Below are positions 1 through 6,437 of a stretch of 8,520 bases of DNA, one piece after another. The stretch's first letter is position 1; the number at the start of each line of letters is the position of its first letter. Origin of the DNA: an uncultured Nocardioides sp. (GTDB lineage Bacteria; Actinomycetota; Actinomycetes; Propionibacteriales; Nocardioidaceae); contig NZ_CAMPGZ010000181.1 in assembly GCF_946885725.1 (NCBI RefSeq), forward strand, positions 1 to 8,520, in the 5' to 3' direction. A program made the translations under genes and the position numbers. The notes beneath the pieces are model-generated. The model was not told the origin of the DNA. It saw only the letters and a list, made by a program, of their open reading frames with translations, and searched no databases.

Positions 1-669
1 CGGATGATCGAGGAGGGCGTGGTGATGCGCGACCTCACGATGGAGAACCCCATCCGTGCGATCCGCGAGATCTCTCACGACCTGACCGGCCGCCGCAAGG
101 TCCGGCTGGCCAACGGCCGCGAGGCGAGCGCGCTCGACATCCAGCAGGAGTACCTCACCCGGGCCCGCGACTTCGTCGACCGCCGCCAGCTGTCCGGACC
201 GGTCATCGCGCGCACGCTCGACCTCTGGGAGCGCGGCCTCAAGGCCGTCGAGTCCGGTGACCTCGGGCTGGTCGAGCGCGAGATCGACTGGGTGATCAAG
301 TGGAAGCTGATCGACCGCTACCGCTCCCAGCACGGCCTGCCGCTGAGCCACCCGCGGATCGCGCAGCTCGACCTCGCTTATCACGACATCCACCGCGGCC
401 GCGGCCTCTACTACCTGCTCGAGCAGCGCGGCGCCGTCACCCGGGTCACCAACGACCTGCGGGTCTTCGAGGCCAAGTCGGTGCCGCCGCAGACCACCCG
501 CGCCCGGCTGCGCGGGGAGTTCATCCGCCGCGCCCAGGAGCGCCGCCGCGACTTCACCGTCGACTGGGTGCACCTCAAGCTCAACGACCAGGCGCAGCGC
601 ACGGTGCTGTGCAAGGACCCGTTCCGCGCCCACGACGAGCGCGTGCACAAGCTCATCGAGGGCATGTAA
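1..669 (+). CDS. pafA: Pup--protein ligase PafA, C-terminal part (5' end outside window)
   Basis: PafA joins the C-terminal glutamate of the small protein Pup to lysines of target proteins using ATP, marking them for the actinobacterial proteasome in the cytoplasm. The window opens in frame, so only the last 222 residues are present out of the roughly 450 usual for the family. The block [20 protein letters not shown], followed by a run ending in [13 protein letters not shown] (window residues about 15-52), is typical of the Pup ligase/deamidase fold. The C-terminal part contains the [12 protein letters not shown] and LDLAYHDI blocks, also characteristic. The ATP-binding N-terminal residues lie upstream and cannot be checked. 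The paralogue Dop (Pup deamidase) shares the fold; PafA is preferred from the sequence blocks and because pafB and pafC follow. The frame is intact to its TAA stop. Confidence 0.95.
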   Translation, partial: RMIEEGVVMRDLTMENPIRAIREISHDLTGRRKVRLANGREASALDIQQEYLTRARDFVDRRQLSGPVIARTLDLWERGLKAVESGDLGLVEREIDWVIKWKLIDRYRSQHGLPLSHPRIAQLDLAYHDIHRGRGLYYLLEQRGAVTRVTNDLRVFEAKSVPPQTTRARLRGEFIRRAQERRRDFTVDWVHLKLNDQAQRTVLCKDPFRAHDERVHKLIEGM

Positions 670-721
670 CCCTCCTCACCCGCCCAGGCGGACCCGCCCC
701 GGGCCGTTGGGACTAGCCCGT

Positions 722-727
722 TATCGT
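722..727 (+). promoter_or_regulatory. Candidate -10 box for the FKBP-pafB-pafC unit
   Basis: TATCGT at 722-727 fits the TANNNT pattern of actinobacterial housekeeping promoters and would place the start of transcription near 734, giving a leader of about 50 nt before the GTG at 787. The only TTG-type -35 element (TTGGGA at 707-712) is just 9 bp away, too close for a normal promoter. The call therefore rests on the -10 alone. Confidence 0.25.
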
Positions 728-772
728 GGCGAGGCCGGCTCATCGGCTGATCTTGTTCGTCTTCCCCGTTCT

Positions 773-778
773 GAGGTG
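773..778 (+). promoter_or_regulatory. Ribosome binding site for the FKBP lipoprotein gene
   Basis: GAGGTG lies 8 nt upstream of GTG 787. It supports that GTG as the start, which is also the start that gives a complete lipoprotein signal peptide. Confidence 0.6.
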
Positions 779-786
779 TCTTCCAC

Positions 787-1734
787 GTGCGTCGTTCGAT
801 CGCGCTGTCCGTCGTGTCCCTGTTGCTGCTCGGCACCGCCGCGTGCGGCGACGACTCCGGGGGTACGACGGAGTCCGCCGACGACGCCATCAAGGGCGTG
901 ACCGTCGAGGGGGAGGTCGGCAAGGAGATCAAGGTCGAGATGGACGCGCCGATCGCCAAGTCCACCAAGTCCGAGGTGATCACCGAGGGCGACGGCACCA
1001 CGCTCGAGGCCGGCAACTTCTCGCTGCTGCACCTCTACATCGGCAACGCCACCAGCGGCAAGGACGCGATCAGCACCTACGACCAGGGCAACCCGATCCA
1101 GGTGCAGGCCAGCGAGGACCAGCTGTTCAAGCAGGTCCTAGACGCCATCGTCGGCCAGCCGGCCGGCTCTCGTGTCGCGGTGACCGCGCCGGTCAAGGAC
1201 GTCTGGGGCGGTCAGGGCGCGCCGCAGCTCGGCCTCAAGGCCTCGGACGAGGCGCTGTTCGTCGCCGACATCGTCAGCGTGCAGCCCAAGGAGGTCCTCG
1301 ACGGCCCCTCGGGCGACAAGGTCGAGCCGCCCGCGGACGCTCCGAAGGTCGTGGAGAAGGACGGCAACGTCACCGGCATCGACTGGTCCGACGCGCCCAA
1401 GAAGGCCCCCAAGAAGCTCACCGTGATCCCGCTCGTCGAGGGCGACGGCCCGGTCGCCCAGGCCGGCACGATGGTGACCTTCGACTACTACGGCGCCGTG
1501 TGGGGCAAGGACAAGCCGTTCGACGAGTCCTACAGCCGCGAGCCGAGCCCGTTCGGCGTCGGCGTCGGCGGTCTGATCCCGGCTTGGGACGAGAACATCC
1601 CCGGACTCAAGCGCGGCAGCCGCGTGCTGATCATCGCCCCCGCGAAGGACGCGTACGGCGACCGCGAGCAGCCCAACATCCCGGCCGGCTCGACGCTCGC
1701 CTTCGTCGTCGACGTCCTCGGCGTGGACGAGTAA
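787..1734 (+). CDS. Secreted lipoprotein with two FKBP-type peptidyl-prolyl isomerase domains
   Basis: This is a predicted membrane-anchored extracytoplasmic prolyl isomerase of 315 residues. The N-terminus (MRRSIALSVVSLLLLGTAAC) is a charged, hydrophobic signal peptide with a lipobox-like end and Cys20 as the likely lipidated residue; -3 is Thr, slightly off consensus. A linker rich in Asp, Gly and Thr follows. Residues about 218-315 form an FKBP domain that keeps the pocket residues expected from FKBP12: Tyr234, Phe245-Asp246, Leu263-Ile264, Trp267, Tyr290 and Phe306. Residues about 65-165 look like a second FKBP fold (LLHLYIGN start, VKDVWG near 140, FVADIVSV end) that lacks the FD pair and the pocket Trp and has Trp140 where the loop Tyr should be, so it is probably not catalytic. 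The start is GTG with a good ribosome binding site. The gene ends 21 bp before pafB, so the two are probably co-transcribed. Substrates are unknown. Confidence 0.9.
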   Translation: MRRSIALSVVSLLLLGTAACGDDSGGTTESADDAIKGVTVEGEVGKEIKVEMDAPIAKSTKSEVITEGDGTTLEAGNFSLLHLYIGNATSGKDAISTYDQGNPIQVQASEDQLFKQVLDAIVGQPAGSRVAVTAPVKDVWGGQGAPQLGLKASDEALFVADIVSVQPKEVLDGPSGDKVEPPADAPKVVEKDGNVTGIDWSDAPKKAPKKLTVIPLVEGDGPVAQAGTMVTFDYYGAVWGKDKPFDESYSREPSPFGVGVGGLIPAWDENIPGLKRGSRVLIIAPAKDAYGDREQPNIPAGSTLAFVVDVLGVDE

Positions 1735-1739
1735 CCACT

Positions 1740-1747
1740 GAGGTAGG
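1740..1747 (+). promoter_or_regulatory. Ribosome binding site for pafB
   Basis: GAGGTAGG at 1740-1747 sits 8 nt before GTG 1756 and decides that start. The whole gap from the preceding stop is only 21 bp, leaving no room for a separate promoter unless it lies inside the FKBP gene. Confidence 0.6.
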
Positions 1748-1755
1748 TTCTCCGC

Positions 1756-2721
1756 GTGACGGCACGCAAGAGCGAGCGGCTCCTCAACCTGCTCATCACC
1801 TTGCTCGTCGCGCGCACCTACGTCTCCAAGGGGCGGATCCGCGAGGTCATCGAGGACTACCGCGACGCCGGCGACGAGGCGTTCGAGAAGATGTTCGAGC
1901 GTGACAAGGAGGAGCTGCGCTCCCTCGGCATCCCGATCGAGGTCGGGTACGTCGACCGCGTCTTCGAGGACGAGCCTGGCTACCGGATCGAGCGCTCGGC
2001 GTTCGAGCTGCCCGACATCGACCTCGAGCCCGAGGAGGCCGCGGTCATCGGCCTGGCGGCCCGGGTCTGGCAGCACGCCGGCCTCGCCTCGGCGACCTCC
2101 GACGCGCTCGTCAAGCTCAAGGCCGCTGGTGTCAGCGTCGACCGCGCGGCCCTCGACATGGTCCAGCCCCAGCTGACCGCCGAGGAGCCGGCGTTCGAGC
2201 CGTTCTGGGAGGCCGTCCGCACCCGCACCGCCGTGACGTTCGGCTACCGCCGCAACAACGAGGCCGAGGTCACCATCCGGCACCTCCAGCCGTGGGGTGT
2301 GGTGTCCTACCGCGGCCGCTGGTACGTCGTAGGCCACGACACCGACCGGCAGAGCACGCGCTTGTTCCGGCTCTCGCGCGTCGAGGGACCGGTCGAGCTC
2401 GCCAAGCAGCGCGGCACCTTCGAGGTCCCGGAGGGAACGGACCTGCGCGCCGTCACCTCCGCGCTGGCGCCGGCTCCGGCCGACCGCACCGGCACGGTGC
2501 TGGTCCGGCAGGGTGCCGGTTTCGGCCTGCGCCGGCACAGCGACCCCGACGACGGCGACGCCCCCGAGGGCTGGGACCGCCTCGTCGTCCGCTACGCCTC
2601 GGCCGGCTCGTTCGCCGACGAGATCATGGGGTACGGCGCCGATGTGGTCGTCCTGGACCCGCCCGAGGTGCGCGACGAGGTCGTCGCCAGGCTGCGGATG
2701 CTCGCGGAGGGTGCGGCATGA
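1756..2721 (+). CDS. pafB: WYL-domain transcriptional regulator PafB
   Basis: PafB acts with PafC as an activator of the LexA/RecA-independent DNA-damage response described in mycobacteria. Despite the name, neither protein is needed for pupylation itself. The 321-residue product starts with a winged-helix region (about 1-75; the block SERLLNLLITLLVARTYVSK then FERDKEELRSLGIPIE) as in other WYL regulators. A WYL domain follows, with its core at about 175-210: a WYVVGHD strand at 189-195 in place of the canonical Trp-Tyr-Leu, then conserved Arg202, Arg205 and Arg208 in STRLFRLSRVEG. The C-terminal portion to 321 matches the WCX-type extension. The length is normal and the frame intact. The start is GTG with a ribosome binding site 8 nt upstream. 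The stop overlaps the pafC start in ATGA, implying coupled translation and fitting a heterodimer. Confidence 0.93.
   Translation: MTARKSERLLNLLITLLVARTYVSKGRIREVIEDYRDAGDEAFEKMFERDKEELRSLGIPIEVGYVDRVFEDEPGYRIERSAFELPDIDLEPEEAAVIGLAARVWQHAGLASATSDALVKLKAAGVSVDRAALDMVQPQLTAEEPAFEPFWEAVRTRTAVTFGYRRNNEAEVTIRHLQPWGVVSYRGRWYVVGHDTDRQSTRLFRLSRVEGPVELAKQRGTFEVPEGTDLRAVTSALAPAPADRTGTVLVRQGAGFGLRRHSDPDDGDAPEGWDRLVVRYASAGSFADEIMGYGADVVVLDPPEVRDEVVARLRMLAEGAA
2706..2711 (+). promoter_or_regulatory. Ribosome binding site for pafC, inside the pafB 3' end
   Basis: GGAGGG lies 6 nt before ATG 2718. It selects this ATG over the far longer open frame that extends upstream through pafB in the same phase. Confidence 0.65.
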
Positions 2722-3704
2722 GCGGTGCCCGCGACCAGGTCGGCCGTCTGCTCGCCCTGGTGCCCTACATCCAGACGCGCAAGGAGGTCTCCGTCGAGGA
2801 GGCCGCGCGCGAGTTCGGCGTGAAGCCGGCCCAGATCGTCAAGGACCTCAACGTGCTGTGGTTCTGCGGCCTGCCCGGCCTCGGCATGGGCGACCTCATC
2901 GACGTCGACATGGACGCCGTCGAGGGCGAGGGCGTCATCCGGGTGTCCAACGCCGACTACCTCAGCCGGCCGCTGCGCCTCGACAGCTCGGAGGCCGCGG
3001 CTCTGATCGTCGCCCTCCGGGCGCTGCGCGACAGCAGCCCCACCGACGTACGACCGATCGTCGACCGCACCCTCGCCAAGCTCGAGGTCGCCGCCGGTGA
3101 CGCGGCCGCCGTGGCCGCTCAGGTCGAGCTGCGCACCACCGCCCGCGACGCCGCGGTCGGCACCCTGCGCACCCGGCTCGCCGACGCGATCGGCGCCGGC
3201 CGGCAGGTCCGCATCGACTACTACGTGCCGGCCCGTGACGAGTCCACCGCCCGCGTGGTCGACCCGCTGCGGCTGGTGACCGCGGCCGGCAACGACTACC
3301 TCGAGGCCTACTGCCAGCTGGCCGAGGACCAGCGGCTGTTCCGGCTCGACCGGATCTCGCAGGCCGAGGTGCTCGAGACCCCGGCCGGCGACCACAGCGA
3401 CATCACCCCGCGCGACCTCGCGGAGGGCATCTTCCGGCCGTCGGCCGACGACCCGTACGTCGACCTGCTGCTCGAGCCGGGGGCCCGCTGGGTCGCCGAG
3501 TACTACCCGCCCGAGTCCAGCGAGGAGCTCCCCGGCGGCCGCCTGCGGATGCGGCTGCGCGCCGGCGACGAGGCGTGGCTGGTGCGCCTGCTGCTGCGTC
3601 TGGGCGGCGCGGTGACCGTCGAGGGGCCGCCCGAGATCATCCGCGCCGTGAGGGACGCCGCGGCCGCTGCACTGGCCAATTACTCCTCTGTGCCAACGAA
3701 GTGA
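2718..3704 (+). CDS. pafC: WYL-domain transcriptional regulator PafC
   Basis: PafC is the partner of PafB in the damage-responsive activator PafBC. The product is 328 residues. Residues about 5-60 form a helix-turn-helix region (QVGRLLALVPYIQTRKEVSV, then AAREFGVKPAQIVKDLNVLWFCG, with the recognition helix in the latter block). The WYL domain spans about 160-215: GRQVRIDYY at 161-169, DYLEAY at 193-198 replacing the Trp-Tyr-Leu strand, and RLFRLDRI at 206-213. The rest is a WCX-like C-terminal domain (EAWLVRLLLRLGGAVTVEGP near the end). Upstream in-frame codons exist within pafB, but the ATG at 2718 has an excellent ribosome binding site and the usual PafC N-terminus. The gene overlaps pafB by 4 bp. 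A 53-bp gap separates it from tatA, so read-through into tat is possible. Confidence 0.93.
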   Translation: MSGARDQVGRLLALVPYIQTRKEVSVEEAAREFGVKPAQIVKDLNVLWFCGLPGLGMGDLIDVDMDAVEGEGVIRVSNADYLSRPLRLDSSEAAALIVALRALRDSSPTDVRPIVDRTLAKLEVAAGDAAAVAAQVELRTTARDAAVGTLRTRLADAIGAGRQVRIDYYVPARDESTARVVDPLRLVTAAGNDYLEAYCQLAEDQRLFRLDRISQAEVLETPAGDHSDITPRDLAEGIFRPSADDPYVDLLLEPGARWVAEYYPPESSEELPGGRLRMRLRAGDEAWLVRLLLRLGGAVTVEGPPEIIRAVRDAAAAALANYSSVPTK

Positions 3705-3715
3705 CGCTGACTGCG

Positions 3716-3721
3716 TACGAT
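3716..3721 (+). promoter_or_regulatory. Weak candidate -10 box upstream of tatA
   Basis: TACGAT fits TANNNT and lies 36 bp before the tatA ATG in the 53-bp gap after pafC. No TTGAC-like -35 sits at 16-19 bp spacing. It may be a tat-specific promoter or chance, with tatA read from the pafC transcript. Confidence 0.25.
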
Positions 3722-3757
3722 GGAGAGAGCCGCACGACCCGTGCCTGAGAGGACGTC

Positions 3758-4036
3758 ATGAACATCGGTCCACCCGAGATCATCCTGATCCTGCTTGTCG
3801 TCGTGCTGCTCTTCGGTGCGAAGAAGCTCCCCGAGCTCGCCCGGGGAAGCGGCCGCGCCCTCCGGATCTTCAAGGCCGAGACCAAGGGCCTCATGGACGA
3901 CGATGACGACACGCGGACCGAGGCCCAGCGGTCCATCGACGCGCAGCGTTCCACGCCGCCGGCTCGCCCGGTCGACGAGCCGCTGCAGAGCCCGGACCAC
4001 GTCGAGGACCCGCACCGCCCCGACTCCACCCGCTGA
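3758..4036 (+). CDS. tatA: Sec-independent protein translocase subunit TatA
   Basis: TatA oligomers form the passage element of the twin-arginine pathway, which moves folded proteins across the cytoplasmic membrane. The 92-residue protein shows the full family pattern: a short outside N-terminus, one membrane helix (about residues 6-19, with the conserved Glu7), the Phe19-Gly20 hinge, an amphipathic helix rich in Lys and Arg (about 22-43, [20 protein letters not shown]), a run of five Asp (47-51), and a disordered tail rich in Pro, Asp and Arg. Its length and direct position before tatC favour TatA over TatB; no tatB is seen here, and in actinobacteria it is usually encoded elsewhere. A purine-rich site (AGAGGA, 3748-3753) precedes the ATG at 4-nt spacing. 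Confidence 0.95.
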   Translation: MNIGPPEIILILLVVVLLFGAKKLPELARGSGRALRIFKAETKGLMDDDDDTRTEAQRSIDAQRSTPPARPVDEPLQSPDHVEDPHRPDSTR

Positions 4037-4062
4037 CCGGCCCGACCACGTCCTGACGCACG

Positions 4063-4953
4063 ATGTCGATCGCCGGTGCCCTGAGGCTCTTCCGTGTCAG
4101 CCCGAAGCACCCGGTCGGCCCCGACGGCCAGATGGCCCTGGCCGACCACCTGCGGGAGCTGCGCGCCCGACTGATGATCGTCGCCGTCACCATCGTGCTC
4201 GGCATCGTGGTGGCGTGGTTCTTCTACGACCGCACCTTCCAGCTGCTGCTGGACCCCTACAACGAGGCGCGTAAGACGCTGGAGGCGCGCGGCGTCGAGA
4301 CCCAGCCGGTCATCTCCGGCGTCGCCGCCTCGCTGCTCCTCCGGTTGAAGATCAGCGCCCTGGCCGCCGTGATCGTGACCTGCCCGATCTGGCTGTACCA
4401 GATCTGGGCGTTCATCGTCCCTGGCCTGCACCCGCACGAGCGCCGCTCCACGAAGATGTTCGCGGTCATCGCCGGGCCGCTGTTCGTCGCGGGCGTCGCG
4501 GTCGCCTACTACGTGCTGCCCAAGGGCATGGAGGTGCTGATCGGGTTCACCCCGGCGGACATCCAGAGCCTCATCGAGTTCGACCGGTACCTCAGCTTCC
4601 TGATCCGCATGATGCTGGTCTTCGGCGTCGCCTTCGAGATCCCGCTGTTCGTGGTGATGCTCAACCTCGCCGGCGTCGTGTCCGGGAAGACGCTCGGCGC
4701 CTACCGGCCATGGATCGTGATCGGCACGTTCGTGTTCGCGGCGGTCGCCACGCCGTCGACCGACCCGTTCTCGATGATCTTCCTCGCCGTACCCATGGCG
4801 CTGCTGTTCCTGGTCTCCGAGGTCATCGCGCGCGCCGTCGACCGTCGGCGCGCGCGTGCCGACGGGCTGTCGATGCTCGGCGATGACGAGCAGTCCGACC
4901 TCGGCTACGAGGTCGAGGAGGTCCGCCCCTCCGACCTCGACGAGGACGACTGA
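4063..4953 (+). CDS. tatC: Sec-independent protein translocase subunit TatC
   Basis: TatC is the polytopic receptor that recognises twin-arginine signal peptides and recruits TatA. The 296-residue product has the family's six membrane segments, approximately 37-55, 88-120, 129-151, 176-206, 214-230 and 234-258. Hallmarks include HLRELRARL (29-37, Glu32 corresponding to E. coli Glu15), the WLYQIWAFIVPGL run followed by HPHERR (Glu126 corresponding to E. coli Glu103), Phe191-Glu192 in the fourth segment, and YRPWIVIGTFVFAAVATPS. The N-terminal extension before MALADHL (Met24) is normal for actinobacterial TatC. The C-terminal tail (about 272-296) is strongly acidic. Neither ATG 4063 nor Met24 at 4132 has a clear ribosome binding site, so the exact start is uncertain. 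The gene lies 26 bp after tatA and 2 bp before the next gene. Confidence 0.95.
   Translation: MSIAGALRLFRVSPKHPVGPDGQMALADHLRELRARLMIVAVTIVLGIVVAWFFYDRTFQLLLDPYNEARKTLEARGVETQPVISGVAASLLLRLKISALAAVIVTCPIWLYQIWAFIVPGLHPHERRSTKMFAVIAGPLFVAGVAVAYYVLPKGMEVLIGFTPADIQSLIEFDRYLSFLIRMMLVFGVAFEIPLFVVMLNLAGVVSGKTLGAYRPWIVIGTFVFAAVATPSTDPFSMIFLAVPMALLFLVSEVIARAVDRRRARADGLSMLGDDEQSDLGYEVEEVRPSDLDEDD
4942..4946 (+). promoter_or_regulatory. Ribosome binding site for the gene after tatC, inside the tatC 3' end
   Basis: GAGGA lies 9 nt before GTG 4956 and is also part of the last tatC codons. It supports GTG 4956 as start and translational coupling to tatC. Confidence 0.5.
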
Positions 4954-4955
4954 AC

Positions 4956-5357
4956 GTGACCCCACACCAGCCCGTCGTCGCCCCGGTCGACGCGTTCGAC
5001 CTGCCCGAGTGGCTCGGCACCGGCGAGGTGGTGTGGACGGCCACCGACAGCGTGCGCGGCGGTCCGGTCGTCCCGGGCGTGCTGTCCGGCGACGACGACG
5101 GGGGAGCGGCCCTGCCGTGCGACCTGCTCGCCGCCGACCAGGCCTACCCGCGGCCGGTGCTCGACGACGACTGGCGCCGCCAGGTGCACCAGGCGTGGAC
5201 CCACGGGCAGGTGCTGCTGGTGGAGTACGACGACCGGCTGACGCTCGCCGTACCCGGCACCGCCTTCACCGCCGACCTCGCCCTCGAGGCTATCGGCCGG
5301 CTCGCCAAGGCCGTCGGCGTCAAGCCCGGCCGGTTCGTCGCCGCGCTCCGCCTCTGA
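4956..5357 (+). CDS. Conserved-looking hypothetical protein encoded directly after tatC
   Basis: I do not recognise a named family. The 133-residue product is soluble, with no signal peptide or membrane segment, and acidic in its first half (an Asp run near 46-48). Its second half looks like one small alpha/beta unit: a Trp/Arg helix (DDDWRRQVHQAWTHGQ), a hydrophobic strand (VLLVEYDD), another strand (RLTLAVPG), then a helix (LALEAIGRLAKAVGVKPGRF). A single Cys is present (in LPCDLL). The GTG start is 2 bp after the tatC stop and has a ribosome binding site, so it is very likely translated with tatC. Third-position GC matches its neighbours, so the reading frame looks real. A role in or near Tat export is only a guess from position. 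Confidence 0.75.
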   Translation: MTPHQPVVAPVDAFDLPEWLGTGEVVWTATDSVRGGPVVPGVLSGDDDGGAALPCDLLAADQAYPRPVLDDDWRRQVHQAWTHGQVLLVEYDDRLTLAVPGTAFTADLALEAIGRLAKAVGVKPGRFVAALRL

Positions 5358-5366
5358 CGCAACCCC

Positions 5367-5397
5367 GATTCCGTCCGCGACAACGATTCGTCTGCGA
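5367..5397 (+). repeat. Imperfect direct repeat overlapping the left arm of the inverted repeat
   Basis: GATTCCGTCCGCGA (5367-5380) resembles GATTCGTCTGCGA (5385-5397), differing by one extra base and one substitution. The second copy lies mostly within the left arm of the larger inverted repeat, so the same motif occurs twice in direct and once in inverted orientation within 75 bp. Confidence 0.5.
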
Positions 5398-5441
5398 GTC
5401 GTCCGTGAGGATCACCCCGAAATCCGCAGACGAATCGTTGT
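5380..5441. repeat. Perfect 17-bp inverted repeat with a 28-nt centre, between convergent genes
   Basis: The left arm ACAACGATTCGTCTGCG (5380-5396) is the exact reverse complement of the right arm CGCAGACGAATCGTTGT (5425-5441). The centre (5397-5424) is not paired over any length. The element begins 22 bp after the stop of the gene following tatC and ends on the base next to the stop codon of the minus-strand hydrolase gene. Its arms are less GC-rich than the surroundings. It could be a bidirectional transcription terminator (no T-run follows on either strand) or a copy of a dispersed palindromic element. It cannot be assigned from one copy. Confidence 0.9.
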
Positions 5442-6332
5442 TCAGCCCCGGCGGTCCAGCAGGTCGTCGAGGATCTCGCCGATGCGCGCCCACAGGGACA
5501 GGTGGCCCTGGTCGTCGTCGAGGTGGACGCGGGCGCCGGGGACGTGCTCGGCGAGCCACTTGCCGTGGGCGAAGGGGACCATCCGGTCCTGGGCGCCCTG
5601 CCAGATCGAGACCGGCACGGTGATGTCGTCGAGTGCGAAGCCCCAGTCGCGGGTGAAGGCCAGGTCGTCGTCGCGCCAGCCGTCGACGCCGTTCTCGACC
5701 GCGCGCTGGAAGACCCGGAGCGTGCGCTCGGCGTACTCGCCGGTGGCATAGGCCTTGTCGACCTCGGACACCAGGCCGCCGAGGGCGTCGGCGATCTGCT
5801 CCGCGGTGACGCTGGTGAGGGTGGCGGCCTCCTTCTCGAGGTACGGCACCAGCTTCTCCGGGCCGTCGAGGGCGGCGCCGAACTCCTCGTGGTTCTCCGG
5901 GCCCATGCCGTCGAGGAAGTCCAGCCCCTCGGCGTGGTACGGCGCCACGCCGGCACCGGTCGCGGCGGCGCGGCAACGGACGGGCAGCCGGGCGGCGCAG
6001 GCCAGGGAGTGCGGCCCGCCGCCGGACCAGCCGAGCGTGATGAAGTCGTCGTCGCCGAGGTGGTCGAGCAGCGCGGCGACGTCGTCGGTCACGTCGGCGA
6101 CGGCGCGGCCCGGCCGCGGCGAGGAGCCGGCGTAGCCCGCGCGGGAGTACTGGATGAGCTTCAGCCCGCGCTCCTTCGCCGCCTCGGCGTACTTCGGGAA
6201 CGGCACCGCGGCGCCCGGCGTGCCGTGGTGGTGGACCAGCGGGTAGCCGTCGGGGTCGCCCTCGACGAGGTACTCGAACGTGCGCCCGTCGGGCAGCGTC
6301 ATCGTCTGCAGGTCGCCGGTCGCGTCGCTCAT
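5442..6332 (-). CDS. Alpha/beta-hydrolase fold protein, substrate unknown
   Basis: This is a 296-residue serine hydrolase of the alpha/beta fold, probably cytoplasmic, as no signal peptide is seen. The oxyanion-hole motif HHHGTPG is at 34-40. The nucleophile elbow GWSGGG is at 101-106, with Ser103. The acid is probably Asp249 (WQGAQDRMVP) and the base His277 (DDQGHLSL), so the catalytic triad is complete. The region between about 128 and 230 is the cap domain and would set specificity. The architecture resembles the large group containing epoxide hydrolases, haloperoxidase-like enzymes and esterases; I cannot choose between them. The ATG start at 6330-6332 is set by AGGGGA at a spacing of 5. 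It is the only gene on the minus strand and breaks the series of plus-strand genes between tatC and helY. Confidence 0.9.
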   Translation of the reverse strand: MSDATGDLQTMTLPDGRTFEYLVEGDPDGYPLVHHHGTPGAAVPFPKYAEAAKERGLKLIQYSRAGYAGSSPRPGRAVADVTDDVAALLDHLGDDDFITLGWSGGGPHSLACAARLPVRCRAAATGAGVAPYHAEGLDFLDGMGPENHEEFGAALDGPEKLVPYLEKEAATLTSVTAEQIADALGGLVSEVDKAYATGEYAERTLRVFQRAVENGVDGWRDDDLAFTRDWGFALDDITVPVSIWQGAQDRMVPFAHGKWLAEHVPGARVHLDDDQGHLSLWARIGEILDDLLDRRG

Positions 6333-6337
6333 GAAGA

Positions 6338-6343
6338 TCCCCT
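6338..6343 (-). promoter_or_regulatory. Ribosome binding site for the hydrolase gene
   Basis: On the minus strand AGGGGA (reverse complement of 6338-6343) ends 5 nt before the ATG at 6332-6330. This argues against the much longer in-frame extension upstream, which would run across the kinase gene on the other strand. Confidence 0.7.
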
Positions 6344-6409
6344 GTGGTCGTGGGTGCAGGCCCGGTGCAATTGGCGCGAACATACCGCGTGTCCCCGCCG
6401 GTCCCGCGC

Positions 6410-6437
6410 GTCGACGGCCGGAGCGCCCGCGTATCCT
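6410..6437 (+). promoter_or_regulatory. Candidate promoter giving a leaderless kinase mRNA
   Basis: The -10 box TATCCT (6432-6437) and a -35-like GTCGAC (6410-6415) are 16 bp apart. The expected transcription start, about 7 nt beyond the -10, falls at 6444-6445, which is the GTG start of the kinase gene. Leaderless mRNAs are common in actinobacteria. Confidence 0.5.

Larger units (their letters stand above)
670..786. other. Intergenic region between pafA and the FKBP lipoprotein gene
   Basis: This 117-bp gap holds short GC-rich self-complementary stretches (for example CCGCC-CA-GGCGG at 680-691), but their loops are only 2 nt and no T-run follows, so I do not call a terminator. It also contains a weak candidate -10 box at 722-727 and a ribosome binding site next to the downstream GTG. 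The gap is long compared with those inside the following cluster, which fits a new transcription unit starting here. Confidence 0.5.

Noticed and set aside
680..705. Possible terminator hairpin after pafA
   Set aside because: The self-complementary pieces are 5 bp with 2-nt loops and overlap each other; no T-run follows.
1138..2538. 466-codon open frame on the minus strand across the FKBP gene and pafB
   Set aside because: It lies antisense to two clear genes, its protein is low-complexity (Asp, Arg, Val and Ala rich) with no recognisable domain, and such frames arise readily opposite GC-rich genes.
3637..4965. 442-codon minus-strand open frame opposite tatA and tatC
   Set aside because: Both tat genes are unmistakable on the plus strand, and the antisense product is a low-complexity shadow.
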